Origin: Clostridia bacterium
GTDB taxonomy: Bacteria; Bacillota; Clostridia; Oscillospirales; Acutalibacteraceae
Direction of reading: 5' to 3'
NCBI GenBank assembly: GCA_017938985.1
Contig: JAGBAK010000005.1
Coordinates: forward strand, 1 to 42,810
Length of the DNA: 42,810 bases
Below, piece after piece: positions 20,730-29,073 of the stretch; positions within the stretch are counted from its first letter, which is position 1, and each line of letters opens with the position of its first letter. The translations under genes and the position numbers were made by a program. The notes below the pieces were generated by a model, which ran no database searches, was not told the DNA's origin, and worked only from the letters and a program-made list of their open reading frames with translations.

Positions 20730-21668
20730 ATGGGATTCAAAGAATACATCACAAAGGCACTCAACAACCCCGAGCCGGGCGACAAAATCGAATATTATAA
20801 CATCAAAAAAAGAGTTTCGGGCAACGTTCTTTCAAACGCACAAAGAAACATTCCCGCAGGCGGCTATAACTACGAAGCCGACATAACAAAGTTCTGGGAA
20901 GAATTCACAAAGCTCAAGGCAAGCTGTGACTACAAGCTCACATTCAATACAATTATGCTCCGTGTTCTGACCGAGGGTCTTAAAGCTGCGCCCAGACTCA
21001 ACGCACATATGGATTATAAGTTCAAGGCATCGGCAGGCAGACTCATCATCAAAAAGCACATCGACGTTGCAGTGCCTATGCTTATCGACGGCGAAACCTT
21101 CCCCGTTAAAATCAGAAACCTTGAAGAAAGAACACTCAAAGAAACGTCAGAGGAATTTGAAAGACTTACAAAAACTCTTGAAACAACCGACGTTGACCGT
21201 CTGCTTTTCGACATTATTCTGCAAAGACTTATCGGCTTTGTTCTCAAAGGCAAGCTTGCTTCAACCGCCGCCCAGATAGCAACAGGCTACGTCGGCAAAT
21301 ACAAGGTTGCAGAGGTCAAAGGTCTGCTCAAGCACGTTCCCCACGATGAAACCTCGCTTCAGGTTGACGATATGAACGAAGGCTCCGTTTGCCTGACAAA
21401 TCTCGGTTCACTCTATAAAGGCCTGAGCGGCAACGTTACTTATGCCCCGATTCTCTATCCTCAGGTTTTCATTATGGCAATGGGCGCCGTTCAGGACAGA
21501 GATTATGCGTTCAAAAATGAGGACGGCGTTGTTGACATCGCAACCAAAAAGATTCTGCCTATCAACATTATGTTTGACCACCGTCTCGGCGGCTTTAACG
21601 ACGTTATTCCCTTTATCAAGAAACTTGACGAGATCTTTGCAAATCCCGAATGCATTCACAATTGGTAA
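20730..21668 (+). CDS. Stand-alone 2-oxoacid dehydrogenase E2-type acyltransferase domain
   Basis: 312 residues matching only the C-terminal catalytic domain of dihydrolipoamide acyltransferases (CAT fold): KLTFNTIMLRVLTEGLK, IDVAVPM, GSVCLTNLGSL and DHRLGGF near the C-terminus. There is no lipoyl domain and no E3/E1-binding domain, and no E1 or E3 gene nearby. The catalytic motif is normally DHRxxDG; here His (near 284) and Arg remain but the Asp is Gly. It could be an acyltransferase using free CoA substrates, or a non-catalytic relative. The ATG at 20730 has GAGG 8-9 bases upstream; an ATG at 20724 is too close. Confidence 0.8.
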   Translation: MGFKEYITKALNNPEPGDKIEYYNIKKRVSGNVLSNAQRNIPAGGYNYEADITKFWEEFTKLKASCDYKLTFNTIMLRVLTEGLKAAPRLNAHMDYKFKASAGRLIIKKHIDVAVPMLIDGETFPVKIRNLEERTLKETSEEFERLTKTLETTDVDRLLFDIILQRLIGFVLKGKLASTAAQIATGYVGKYKVAEVKGLLKHVPHDETSLQVDDMNEGSVCLTNLGSLYKGLSGNVTYAPILYPQVFIMAMGAVQDRDYAFKNEDGVVDIATKKILPINIMFDHRLGGFNDVIPFIKKLDEIFANPECIHNW

Positions 21669-21676
21669 ATATTTTT

Positions 21677-21707
21677 GCGGATACACCTGTGTGTGTCCGC
21701 TTTTTTA
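21677..21707 (+). terminator. Terminator of the acyltransferase gene
   Basis: GCGGA-T-ACAC stem pairing with GTGT-G-TCCGC, then TTTTTTATT, 9 bases after the stop. Confidence 0.88.
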
Positions 21708-21736
21708 TTGAATAATTTGTTTTAATAAAGTATAAT
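21708..21736 (+). promoter_or_regulatory. Promoter of the GH42-PHP operon
   Basis: TTGAAT (21708-21713), 17-base spacer, TATAAT (21731-21736), immediately after the preceding terminator and 35 bases before the GH42 start. Confidence 0.75.
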
Positions 21737-21770
21737 AGTTAAAAACACATTTAAGAAAGTGATACTGTTT

Positions 21771-23774
21771 ATGGAAAAGAAATTTTTTGACCATATCATT
21801 CACGGCGGCGACTATAACCCCGACCAGTGGATAAACACGCCCGAAATCTGGGACGAGGATATGCGCCTGATGAAGCTTGCGCACGTCAACAGCGCAACTG
21901 TTGCGATTTTTGCGTGGTCGCTCATTGAACCCGAAGAGGGTGTCTATAACTTCGAGTGGCTTGACACAATTATGGATAAGCTTCACGCAAACGGTGTTTC
22001 CGTTATTCTTGCCACACCGTCGGGTGCAAGACCGCCCTGGCTTGCGCAGAAATATCCCGAGGTTCTCCGTGTTGAAGAAAGCGGCATACGCAACGAATTC
22101 GGCGTGCGCCATAACCATTGTCTGACCTCACCTGTTTACAGAGAAAAGGTAAGAAACATCAACCGCATTCTTGCAGAAAGATACAAAAACCACCCTGCTC
22201 TGAAAATGTGGCACATATCCAACGAATACTGCGGCGAATGTCATTGTGAGCTTTGTCAGCAGGCATTCAGGGATTGGTGCAAGGAATATTATCACAATGA
22301 CCTTGAAGAACTTAACGAAAAATGGTGGAACGGCTTCTGGGCGCACAGAATGACCGACTGGAGCCAGATTAATTCGCCCAAATTCAGAGGTGAAAACCAC
22401 GTTTCCGCAATGAAGCTCTGCTGGAACAGATTTGTTTCCGACAGCCACATTTCTTTCTATGAAAATGAAATTGCTCCTCTTCGTGAAATCACCCCCGATA
22501 TCCCCATCACCACTAACTTTATGAGGCTTTACGACGGCATTGATTATCAGAAATTCGCCAAAAAGCTTGACCTTGTTTCGTGGGATAACTACCCTGCCTG
22601 GGATAAGGGCAGAAACACCGATGAGGCGCTTGAAACCGCTTTTGTTCACGACGCATTCCGCTCAATGAAAGACGGTCAGCCCTTCTTTATGATGGAAAGC
22701 ACCCCCTCGCTTGTTAACTGGCACAACGTAAACAAGCTTCCCAAACCCGGTATGCAGGAGCTTTCTTCGATTCAGGCTGTCGCTCACGGCGCTGACAGCG
22801 TGCAATATTTCCAATGGAGAAAAAGCAGAGGCGGCCACGAAAAATATCACGGTGCGGTTGTTGACCACTGCGGTCACGAAAACACAAGGGTTTTCGGCGA
22901 CGTTGCCCGTCTCGGCAAAAATCTTGAAAAGCTTGACGGCGTTGTCGGTCAATACACAAACAGCAAAGTCGCAGTTATCTATGACTGGGAAAACGGCTGG
23001 GCAATCAAGCATTTCTGCGGCTTCAACAACGTTAACCGTAGCTATTCCGATGAGTGTATGAAATGGTATAAACCTTTCCTCAACAAAGGAATTGCCGTTG
23101 ACGTTATACCTATGGACGCTGATTTTTCAAAATACGATCTTGTAATTGCGCCGTTTTTATATATGCTCAAGGACGGCACAATCGAAAGAATCGAAGAATA
23201 CGTCAGAAACGGCGGACATTTTGCCGCAACCTATCTTTCGGGTCTTGTTGACACTGATGACCGTTGCTATCTCGGCGGTTTTCCTGCAGGCAGACTCAAG
23301 GACGTTTTCGGTATCTGGCACGAGGACACCGATTCTCTGCCCGAGGGTATGAAAAACGAAGCAACCTTTGGCAATAAAACCTATGACGTTGTTCACGTTT
23401 GCGATATCATCCACGCAAACGGCGCAAAAATTCTTGGCGAATATAAACATGATTTCTATGCGGGTATGCCCGCCGTAACAGAAAACAGCTTTGGCAACGG
23501 CAAGGCTTACTATGCTGCGTTCAGAAACGATTCTGACTTTGCCGCCGATTTCTGCGATATGCTTATTGAAAACATCGGCATATCACCCGATTCTGCAATC
23601 AAATCAAGCGAAGGCGTGCTGATTCGCAAAAGAGGCAGCCACATCTTCGCAATGAATTTTACAGACGACGAAAAATCGGTTGTTCTTGACAGAGAATATG
23701 CCGACATTATAAACGGCGGCACTGTCAGCGGCACCGTTACTCTGCCCGTTTGCGGCTATATTGTTATTGAATAG
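21771..23774 (+). CDS. GH42 beta-galactosidase
   Basis: 667 residues, typical for GH42. The acid/base Glu (near 152) is in WHISNEY and the nucleophile Glu (near 309) in FFMMEST. Cysteines at about 117 (NHCLTS), 157, 159 and 162 (ECHCELC) match the four-Cys zinc site of GH42 enzymes with the same spacing. Catalytic barrel, then trimerisation domain (from about 395) and a small C-terminal beta domain. No signal peptide, so it acts on imported galactosides. The ATG at 21771 was chosen although only a weak AGAAAG site precedes it; a GTG four codons upstream is the alternative. Confidence 0.92.
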   Translation: MEKKFFDHIIHGGDYNPDQWINTPEIWDEDMRLMKLAHVNSATVAIFAWSLIEPEEGVYNFEWLDTIMDKLHANGVSVILATPSGARPPWLAQKYPEVLRVEESGIRNEFGVRHNHCLTSPVYREKVRNINRILAERYKNHPALKMWHISNEYCGECHCELCQQAFRDWCKEYYHNDLEELNEKWWNGFWAHRMTDWSQINSPKFRGENHVSAMKLCWNRFVSDSHISFYENEIAPLREITPDIPITTNFMRLYDGIDYQKFAKKLDLVSWDNYPAWDKGRNTDEALETAFVHDAFRSMKDGQPFFMMESTPSLVNWHNVNKLPKPGMQELSSIQAVAHGADSVQYFQWRKSRGGHEKYHGAVVDHCGHENTRVFGDVARLGKNLEKLDGVVGQYTNSKVAVIYDWENGWAIKHFCGFNNVNRSYSDECMKWYKPFLNKGIAVDVIPMDADFSKYDLVIAPFLYMLKDGTIERIEEYVRNGGHFAATYLSGLVDTDDRCYLGGFPAGRLKDVFGIWHEDTDSLPEGMKNEATFGNKTYDVVHVCDIIHANGAKILGEYKHDFYAGMPAVTENSFGNGKAYYAAFRNDSDFAADFCDMLIENIGISPDSAIKSSEGVLIRKRGSHIFAMNFTDDEKSVVLDREYADIINGGTVSGTVTLPVCGYIVIE

Positions 23775-23783
23775 AGTGATTTT

Positions 23784-24626
23784 ATGGAAAAATATATTGA
23801 CCTGCACACGCATTCACTTATGAGCGACGGCTCAATGACACCTGCCGAGGTTGTGCGCGAAGCAAAAAAGGCGGGACTTGCCGCCATTGCGCTCTCTGAC
23901 CACGATACGGTTGACGGCGTCAGAGAAGCCATGGCGGAGGGCGAAAGAATCGGCGTTGAGGTTGTGCCTGCAATTGAATTTTCGGTGCAATCCGAAACCG
24001 AAACACACATTCTCGGCTACTATATAGATATTGAAAATCCGAAGCTTCTGGATATGCTCAAAAAGGTTGTTGAGACAAGACGTTACCGCAACCGTGAAAC
24101 CTGCCGCAAGCTAAACGAGCTTGGCTTTGACGTAACGCTCGCCGAAGCAGAAGCGATTGCGCCGAATGATTTTATCGGCAGAGCGCATTTTGCCAGACTT
24201 CTTATGGACAAGGGTTACACCAAAAGCGTCAGCGAAGGCTTTAAGCTCTACCTCGAAAACGGCAAATATGCATATTGCGGCAAGCAGACAATGACAGACG
24301 AAGAAGCTGTGCGGCTGATTAAAGAATGCGGCGGCGTTGCCTGCGTTGCGCATCTGCACCTGACCAAGAAGAGTGACGCAGAGCTGCGTGAGTTTTTAAT
24401 CAGGCTCAAAGCCTGCGGTCTTGACGGCGTTGAAGGCTATTACACCGAATATACACCCGAAATGCAGGCAAAATATCAGGCTCTTGCCGCCGATTTGGGT
24501 CTTATCATCTCGGGCGGCACCGATTTTCACGCACAAATGAAGCCGCATATCAGCATCGGCACAGGTCTCGGTAATCTGAAAATCCCTTACAGTGTTCTTG
24601 AAAATATAAAACTGCACAAAAAGTGA
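23784..24626 (+). CDS. PHP-domain phosphoesterase
   Basis: 280 residues. HTHSLMSDGSMTP (His8, His10, Asp15), LSDHDTVDG, VPAIEFS, CVAHLHL and GGTDFHAQ supply the metal ligands of a complete PHP domain. The closest known type is the RNase AM/3',5'-nucleotide bisphosphatase group (YciV-like), judged by length and the helical insert at about 95-190. It starts 9 bases after the GH42 stop with no good ribosome site, so it is probably translated by coupling. Why a nucleotide phosphatase follows a galactosidase is unclear. Confidence 0.85.
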   Translation: MEKYIDLHTHSLMSDGSMTPAEVVREAKKAGLAAIALSDHDTVDGVREAMAEGERIGVEVVPAIEFSVQSETETHILGYYIDIENPKLLDMLKKVVETRRYRNRETCRKLNELGFDVTLAEAEAIAPNDFIGRAHFARLLMDKGYTKSVSEGFKLYLENGKYAYCGKQTMTDEEAVRLIKECGGVACVAHLHLTKKSDAELREFLIRLKACGLDGVEGYYTEYTPEMQAKYQALAADLGLIISGGTDFHAQMKPHISIGTGLGNLKIPYSVLENIKLHKK

Positions 24627-24719
24627 TATTTATGTGTGTTTGTTAATTCTTTATTCATATTTTCTGTATACTTGAACAAATATCACGCTCATTGAAATGC
24701 CATTTTGGAAAATTCACAC

Positions 24720-24748
24720 TTGAAATCCGTTCGATTTTCTGGTATAAT
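24720..24748 (+). promoter_or_regulatory. Promoter of the M23 peptidase gene
   Basis: TTGAAA (24720-24725), 17-base spacer, TATAAT (24743-24748). An 80-base leader follows; it contains GCACGCAGCC and AAGCAGCTTGG stretches but I could not match it to a known riboswitch. Confidence 0.75.
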
Positions 24749-24829
24749 GCTTTCTTGGGTTTTGCAAAAAATCCGTGCACGCAGCCTATCGAATATCAAG
24801 CAGCTTGGTTTTAAGGAGATTTTTTCAAA

Positions 24830-25705
24830 ATGGCATTTAGTTTAAAAATATTATCAGCGGTGATGTCTTTACTCATCGTTTCAATAACAGAAATCACTCC
24901 GTGGGTTTTCGCAAACGAAGATGCAACGGAACACTCGGTCATTCTCGATGCAGCTTGCTTTGACGCAGTTCACAGCATTCCTTCAACAACTCTCACCGCA
25001 ATCGAAACCGTTACGGTTTCGGCTGACACTGCTTCAGCAGAAATCAAAGAACCCTTAACCGAAATTCTTGCTGAGGAAACCACCTTTGTTTTTGAAGAAG
25101 CTGTCACACAGCTTGAAAACACAACAGAAATCATCACCGAAACAACAACAGAAAAAGCGGTTGTTGAAGAAACGGAAACATCTGCAGAAAAAACAACCGT
25201 TAACGAGCCTGAAACAACTCAGGCAAAAAAAGAGAAACAGACCGACTCTGACAAAAACAAAATGCTCTGGCCCGTTGCGAGCAACTCAAAAGTTGTTGCA
25301 GGCTTCCCCTATTATGAAAGCGGCGCAGCTCACCACGGCGTTGATATTTTTGTTATCGGTTCAGACGGCGACACCCGTGACGGCAACGGCAACAGCCTTT
25401 CTTACGGCAAGGCTTTCCGTGCGGCAAAATCAGGCGTGGTGGTTAAAGTCAAGAACGACGGCGAATGGAACACAGGTTTCGGCAATTACTGCATAATTGA
25501 CCACGGCAACGGCACACAGACTCTCTATGCTCACGCCAAAACAATTTACGTTGAGTGCGGCGACAAAGTTTCTCAGGGTCAGACCATCGGCGAAATCGGC
25601 GGCACAGGTAACACAACGGCTCCTCACCTCCATTTTGAGGTAAGGCTCGGCGATGAATACAGCTACACAAGAGTTAATCCGCTCAATTATATAAGCGAAC
25701 CTTAA
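24830..25705 (+). CDS. Exported M23 (LytM-type) peptidoglycan endopeptidase
   Basis: 291 residues: an N-terminal signal segment (LKILSAVMSLLIVSITEIT), a long Thr/Glu-rich linker (about 60-145, many TTE and ETT units) probably spanning the wall, and a C-terminal M23 domain (about 150-291). Zinc ligands are visible: HHGVDIF (His and Asp) and HLHFE near the end, with YAHAK as the catalytic His region. M23 enzymes cut peptide cross-bridges of peptidoglycan. AAGGAG is 11 bases before the ATG, rather far. Monocistronic between a strong promoter and a strong terminator. Confidence 0.9.
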   Translation: MAFSLKILSAVMSLLIVSITEITPWVFANEDATEHSVILDAACFDAVHSIPSTTLTAIETVTVSADTASAEIKEPLTEILAEETTFVFEEAVTQLENTTEIITETTTEKAVVEETETSAEKTTVNEPETTQAKKEKQTDSDKNKMLWPVASNSKVVAGFPYYESGAAHHGVDIFVIGSDGDTRDGNGNSLSYGKAFRAAKSGVVVKVKNDGEWNTGFGNYCIIDHGNGTQTLYAHAKTIYVECGDKVSQGQTIGEIGGTGNTTAPHLHFEVRLGDEYSYTRVNPLNYISEP

Positions 25706-25709
25706 TCAA

Positions 25710-25748
25710 TGCCTTGCACAGGTAAGTCCGTGCAAGGCATTTTGTTGT
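25710..25748 (+). terminator. Terminator of the M23 gene
   Basis: A perfect 10-bp stem TGCCTTGCAC/GTGCAAGGCA, then TTTTGTTGT. Confidence 0.85.
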
Positions 25749-25749
25749 A

Positions 25750-25778
25750 TTGAAATATTTATAAAAATATGTTACAAT
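25750..25778 (+). promoter_or_regulatory. Promoter of ktrBA
   Basis: TTGAAA (25750-25755), 17-base spacer, TACAAT (25773-25778), 30 bases before ktrB. Confidence 0.75.
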
Positions 25779-25808
25779 CACTTTTATCAAACAAACCGGG
25801 GGTATGAA

Positions 25809-27143
25809 ATGAAAAAGAAACCTTCAAGCATACGCATTATCGCTTTCGGCTATATGATTTTTATTATGGTCGGTGCGTTGCTTCTCTCTCTGCCCTTCGC
25901 CTCAAAAAGCGGTCAAAGCGCAGGTTTCCTCAACGCACTTTTTACGGCAACCTCCTCTTCGTGTGTAACAGGTCTGGTTGTTCTTGATACCGCAACCTCC
26001 TGGAGCCTTTTCGGTCAGGCGGTTATCATCTGCCTTATTCAGGTTGGCGGCTTGGGCTTTATGACAATCGCAACAATGTTTTCAATAGTTATTAAGCGCC
26101 GCATCAGCCTGCGCACAAGAATAACTATGGTTGAAAGCATCAACAATGATAACATCGGCGGCATTCTGAACCTCACAAAAACAATCGTTACGGGCACTGC
26201 GATAATTGAAGGCATCGGCGCGCTTGTTCTTGCAACCCGCTTTATCCCCGAATTCGGACTAAGCAAAGGTATATGGTATTCTGTTTTCCACTCAATATCT
26301 GCCTTTTGCAATGCGGGTTTCGACCTTATGGGCGTTTACGAACCCTATTGTTCTCTGACTTATCACGCCGACGACGTTGTTGTTAACATCACGGTTATGG
26401 CACTTATCACCATCGGCGGCATCGGCTTTTTTGTTTGGGACGATATCTGCAAAAATGGGATAAATTTTAAGAAGTATGCGCTTCACACCAAGATTGTTCT
26501 TACCGTTTCGGCAATTCTCACTTTTGTCGGTGCATTGCTGTTCCTTGTTTTTGAAAGAAACCATACAAACGCTGGTCTCGGCTTCGGTCAGAGCATTCTC
26601 AATTCTTTCTTTGATTCCGTAACAGCAAGAACGGCAGGTTTTAACACAACCGACACTGCCGCCCTTTCTTCCTCAAGCAAAATGCTGACGGTATTTCTTA
26701 TGTTCATCGGCGGCTCTCCCGGTTCAACGGCAGGCGGTATGAAAACAACCACCCTTGCTGTTATCGCAATTTCAACCTTCAACGGTATCCGCCGCAGACA
26801 GTCAAAGGGCATTTTCGGCAGACGCCTTGAGGATGATGCCATTCACAAAGCAAGCTCCGTTGCTTTCACAAACATCACGCTTGCTCTTACGGGCATAATT
26901 CTGATTTGCGCATTCCAGCCGTTGCTCGGCGTTTCAGACATAATTTTTGAAGTTGCCTCTGCCATCGGAACGGTCGGTATGACCGCAGGCATCACCCGTG
27001 ACCTTGTTGCCGCTTCAAGAATTGTAATAATCTTTCTTATGTATTGCGGAAGGGTTGGCAGTGTTTCTTTTGCACTTGCGCTTATGGAACCCCGAACCTC
27101 ACCGCCGGTTAAAAATCCCAAAGAAAAAATAACAATTGGTTAA
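25809..27143 (+). CDS. ktrB: Potassium uptake channel subunit KtrB/TrkH
   Basis: 444 residues, a polytopic membrane protein with the four-fold pore-loop plan of the Trk/Ktr/HKT superfamily. The four filter loops are visible: SSSCVTGL (near 50), SISAFCNAGFD (near 160), VTARTAGFNT (near 275) and a fourth, less conserved IGTVGMTAG (near 390). GGSPGSTAGGMKTT is the KtrB signature of the gating loop. It imports K+ (usually with Na+) and works with the RCK subunit encoded next. GGGGG lies before the ATG. Length fits KtrB better than TrkH. Confidence 0.92.
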   Translation: MKKKPSSIRIIAFGYMIFIMVGALLLSLPFASKSGQSAGFLNALFTATSSSCVTGLVVLDTATSWSLFGQAVIICLIQVGGLGFMTIATMFSIVIKRRISLRTRITMVESINNDNIGGILNLTKTIVTGTAIIEGIGALVLATRFIPEFGLSKGIWYSVFHSISAFCNAGFDLMGVYEPYCSLTYHADDVVVNITVMALITIGGIGFFVWDDICKNGINFKKYALHTKIVLTVSAILTFVGALLFLVFERNHTNAGLGFGQSILNSFFDSVTARTAGFNTTDTAALSSSSKMLTVFLMFIGGSPGSTAGGMKTTTLAVIAISTFNGIRRRQSKGIFGRRLEDDAIHKASSVAFTNITLALTGIILICAFQPLLGVSDIIFEVASAIGTVGMTAGITRDLVAASRIVIIFLMYCGRVGSVSFALALMEPRTSPPVKNPKEKITIG

Positions 27144-27154
27144 GGAGCATAAAT

Positions 27155-27799
27155 ATGAAATCTTTTCTTATAATCGGTCTTGGTCATTTCGGCTGCCATC
27201 TCTGCAAAAGCCTTGCCAAAACAGACTGCGAAATCATGATTGCAGATAAAAACGAAGCCGCTGTTGAAGAAATGATGAAATATGCCGACAGCGTAAAAAT
27301 CGGCGACTGCACCAACATTGAGGTGCTTGAAACGTTTGACGTGCCTTCATTTGACGTGTGCTTTGTATGCATGGGCGAAAATTTTCAGAACAGCCTTGAA
27401 ATAACGAGCCTGCTCAAGGATTGCGGCGCAAAAAAGGTTGTCACAAAAGCTGACATGGATATTCAGGAAAAATTCCTTCTGCGCAACGGTGCAGATGCCG
27501 TTATTTATCCTGATAAAAATATGGCGGAGCGTTACGCAATCATAGAAAGCAGCGAGCACATTTTTGATTATATCAACCTCGACAGCGACTATTCGATTTA
27601 TGAGATTGACGTTGCCGACCGTTGGGTAGGCAAAACAGTTCGTGAACTGAACTTTCGAGTGAATTATAATCTCTCTGTTCTCGCAACCAAAAACGGTCAC
27701 AAAGTAAGCCCCGTTATCTCGGGCGTTCAGCGTTTTGAAAAAGGCGATCACCTGCTTGTGCTCGGCACCCTTGAAGATGTCCGCAAAGCAACAAAATAA
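27155..27799 (+). CDS. ktrA: Potassium uptake regulatory subunit KtrA (RCK)
   Basis: 214 residues: an RCK_N Rossmann domain (GLGHFG at 8-13, acidic residue ending beta 2 in IADKN, about 1-125) and an RCK_C domain (about 135-214; ELNFRVNYNLSVLA, GDHLLVLG). As a cytoplasmic octameric ring it gates KtrB in response to ATP/ADP, and in many Gram-positives to c-di-AMP through RCK_C. It begins 11 bases after ktrB with AAGGAG, so the two are co-translated in equal supply. Confidence 0.93.
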   Translation: MKSFLIIGLGHFGCHLCKSLAKTDCEIMIADKNEAAVEEMMKYADSVKIGDCTNIEVLETFDVPSFDVCFVCMGENFQNSLEITSLLKDCGAKKVVTKADMDIQEKFLLRNGADAVIYPDKNMAERYAIIESSEHIFDYINLDSDYSIYEIDVADRWVGKTVRELNFRVNYNLSVLATKNGHKVSPVISGVQRFEKGDHLLVLGTLEDVRKATK

Positions 27800-27802
27800 G
27801 AT

Positions 27803-27831
27803 TTGACAAAAGGCACATAATATTGTAAAAT
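27803..27831 (+). promoter_or_regulatory. Promoter of the P-loop kinase gene
   Basis: TTGACA (27803-27808), 17-base spacer, TAAAAT (27826-27831), right after the ktrA stop. Confidence 0.78.
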
Positions 27832-27866
27832 TTAATGTGCAATAAATATAACGGAGGTAATCAATT

Positions 27867-28430
27867 ATGGTTTTAGCTGCTGTAGGCAAAAACGGCACAG
27901 GCAAAGACTTTTTCCTTGAGTATGTTGCGAAAACTTATGACTTTCCTATGATTTCAATCGGTGACGTTGTCAGAGAGCTTGCCGCCAAAGACGGCCTTGA
28001 GCTCACAAGAGACAATCTCCACGCTACTTCAAAGAAGTATATGTCCGAAAACGGTCAGACCTTCTTCCCCGAAATGATCGTTAAAAAGATCAAGGAATCA
28101 GACAGCCCCAACTTCCTTGTTTCGGGCATTCGTCCTCCCTCAGATATCGAGGTTTTCAAAAAGGCTTTCGGCGACAAGTTTGTTCTTGTTGACGTTGTTA
28201 TCAGCGATGACGAAGTCCGTTACCAGAGAATGCTCGCAAGAGGCTCCGAAAGAGACGGCAAGAGCGTTGAAAAGCTTCGTGAAAACGATATCCACGAAGA
28301 AGAAATCTTCCACACCAGCGAAAGCGAAAAGATGGCCGACTACATTATGAAAAATGACGGCACGGTTGACGATTTCTATGCAGGCGTTAAGGATTTCTAC
28401 GATAACTACCTGAAGGCAAAGCTTGACTAA
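27867..28430 (+). CDS. P-loop nucleotide kinase-like protein
   Basis: 187 residues. The Walker A is GKNGTGKD (about 7-14), followed by ISIGDVVREL, which resembles the phosphate-acceptor binding region of adenylate and dephospho-CoA kinases, then VSGIRPPSDIEVF (about 93-105) and a lid-like RMLARGSERDGK. It is an AAA/NMP-kinase-type enzyme of the cytoplasm; the acceptor is not clear. Bacterial dephospho-CoA kinase has different motifs, so I do not use that name. GGAGG before the ATG, own promoter and terminator. Confidence 0.75.
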   Translation: MVLAAVGKNGTGKDFFLEYVAKTYDFPMISIGDVVRELAAKDGLELTRDNLHATSKKYMSENGQTFFPEMIVKKIKESDSPNFLVSGIRPPSDIEVFKKAFGDKFVLVDVVISDDEVRYQRMLARGSERDGKSVEKLRENDIHEEEIFHTSESEKMADYIMKNDGTVDDFYAGVKDFYDNYLKAKLD

Positions 28431-28439
28431 AAAAAACAA

Positions 28440-28475
28440 AATCCGCTGCTCTTTGTGAGCGGCGGATTATTTTTG
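28440..28475 (+). terminator. Bidirectional terminator
   Basis: AATCCGCTGCTC paired with GAGCGGCGGATT (one wobble), TTTGT loop, then ATTTTTG on the plus strand; the minus strand ends in TTTTGTTTTTTTT. It serves both convergent genes. Confidence 0.9.
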
Positions 28476-29033
28476 TTCAATTATAATATCGCACTTTTCT
28501 TTTATGCCGAAATACTCAAAGTACTCATTTTCCATTGGTATCCATTTTTCTTTGAACACCTCAAGCTTTTCACTGCCGTTACGTTCAAGTATCCTTTCAA
28601 GCCTGACCTCAATCGAAGCTTCAACAAATACACGTAAATCATAGTCAACACTCATCGACGGGTGCAAGGAATACGAGCCTTCAATAATGATTATCCCTTC
28701 GGGAACAACCGTCTTTTTTTCGGCAATCATTCCGTCAGAGCAACGGTAAACACCGTATTCAAACTCTTTGCCCGTTGCGATTCCCTTTGCAACCTCACGA
28801 CAAAACCGTTCATAATGAATATTGCCGCCCGGTTGCAAAAGGCGCTCAGACGTTTTCATTTCAAACGGCAAAAAGAAATCGTCGGTGTGAATAACCTGCG
28901 CTCCAAGCTCTTTTGCAAGCTTTGCGGCAAGAGTAGTTTTGCCCGATGCGCAAGGACCGTCAATGCCGATAACCAAAAGTCTTTTATTCTTATTTATATC
29001 TTCAATTATTTTGATTATTCTTTCCATATCCAT
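28467..29033 (-). CDS. Uridine kinase-like protein
   Basis: 188 residues. The Walker A GIDGPCASGKTT (about 23-34), VIHTDDFFLP (acceptor-binding Asp), a PGGNIHYERF segment and IIIEGSYSLHP (Walker B-like) are in the order of the uridine kinase/phosphoribulokinase family. It probably phosphorylates a nucleoside or small sugar using ATP. The start is unusual: ATG codons at 29033 and 29027 come directly after the terminator of the upstream transporter gene and no AGGAGG is present. Either expression relies on read-through or the true start is leaderless. Confidence 0.78.
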   Translation of the reverse strand: MDMERIIKIIEDINKNKRLLVIGIDGPCASGKTTLAAKLAKELGAQVIHTDDFFLPFEMKTSERLLQPGGNIHYERFCREVAKGIATGKEFEYGVYRCSDGMIAEKKTVVPEGIIIIEGSYSLHPSMSVDYDLRVFVEASIEVRLERILERNGSEKLEVFKEKWIPMENEYFEYFGIKEKCDIIIEQK

Positions 29034-29064
29034 TTTAAAAGCCCCGACAGAGCGTCGGGGCTTT
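29034..29064 (-). terminator. Terminator of the GPH transporter, abutting the kinase start
   Basis: An 11-bp stem AAAGCCCCGAC/GTCGGGGCTTT with a GCTCT loop and only four T residues, immediately followed by AAAATGG of the uridine kinase-like gene. Confidence 0.8.
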
Positions 29065-29073
29065 GTGATTTGA

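Noticed and set aside
24750..24829. Riboswitch in the leader of the M23 gene
   Set aside because: Too short for ydaO/yuaA-type c-di-AMP switches and no terminator or anti-terminator pairing could be drawn.
25080..25260. Repeat array in the M23 gene
   Set aside because: The ACAACAGAA-like pattern is a Thr/Glu-rich protein linker, not a DNA repeat with fixed unit.
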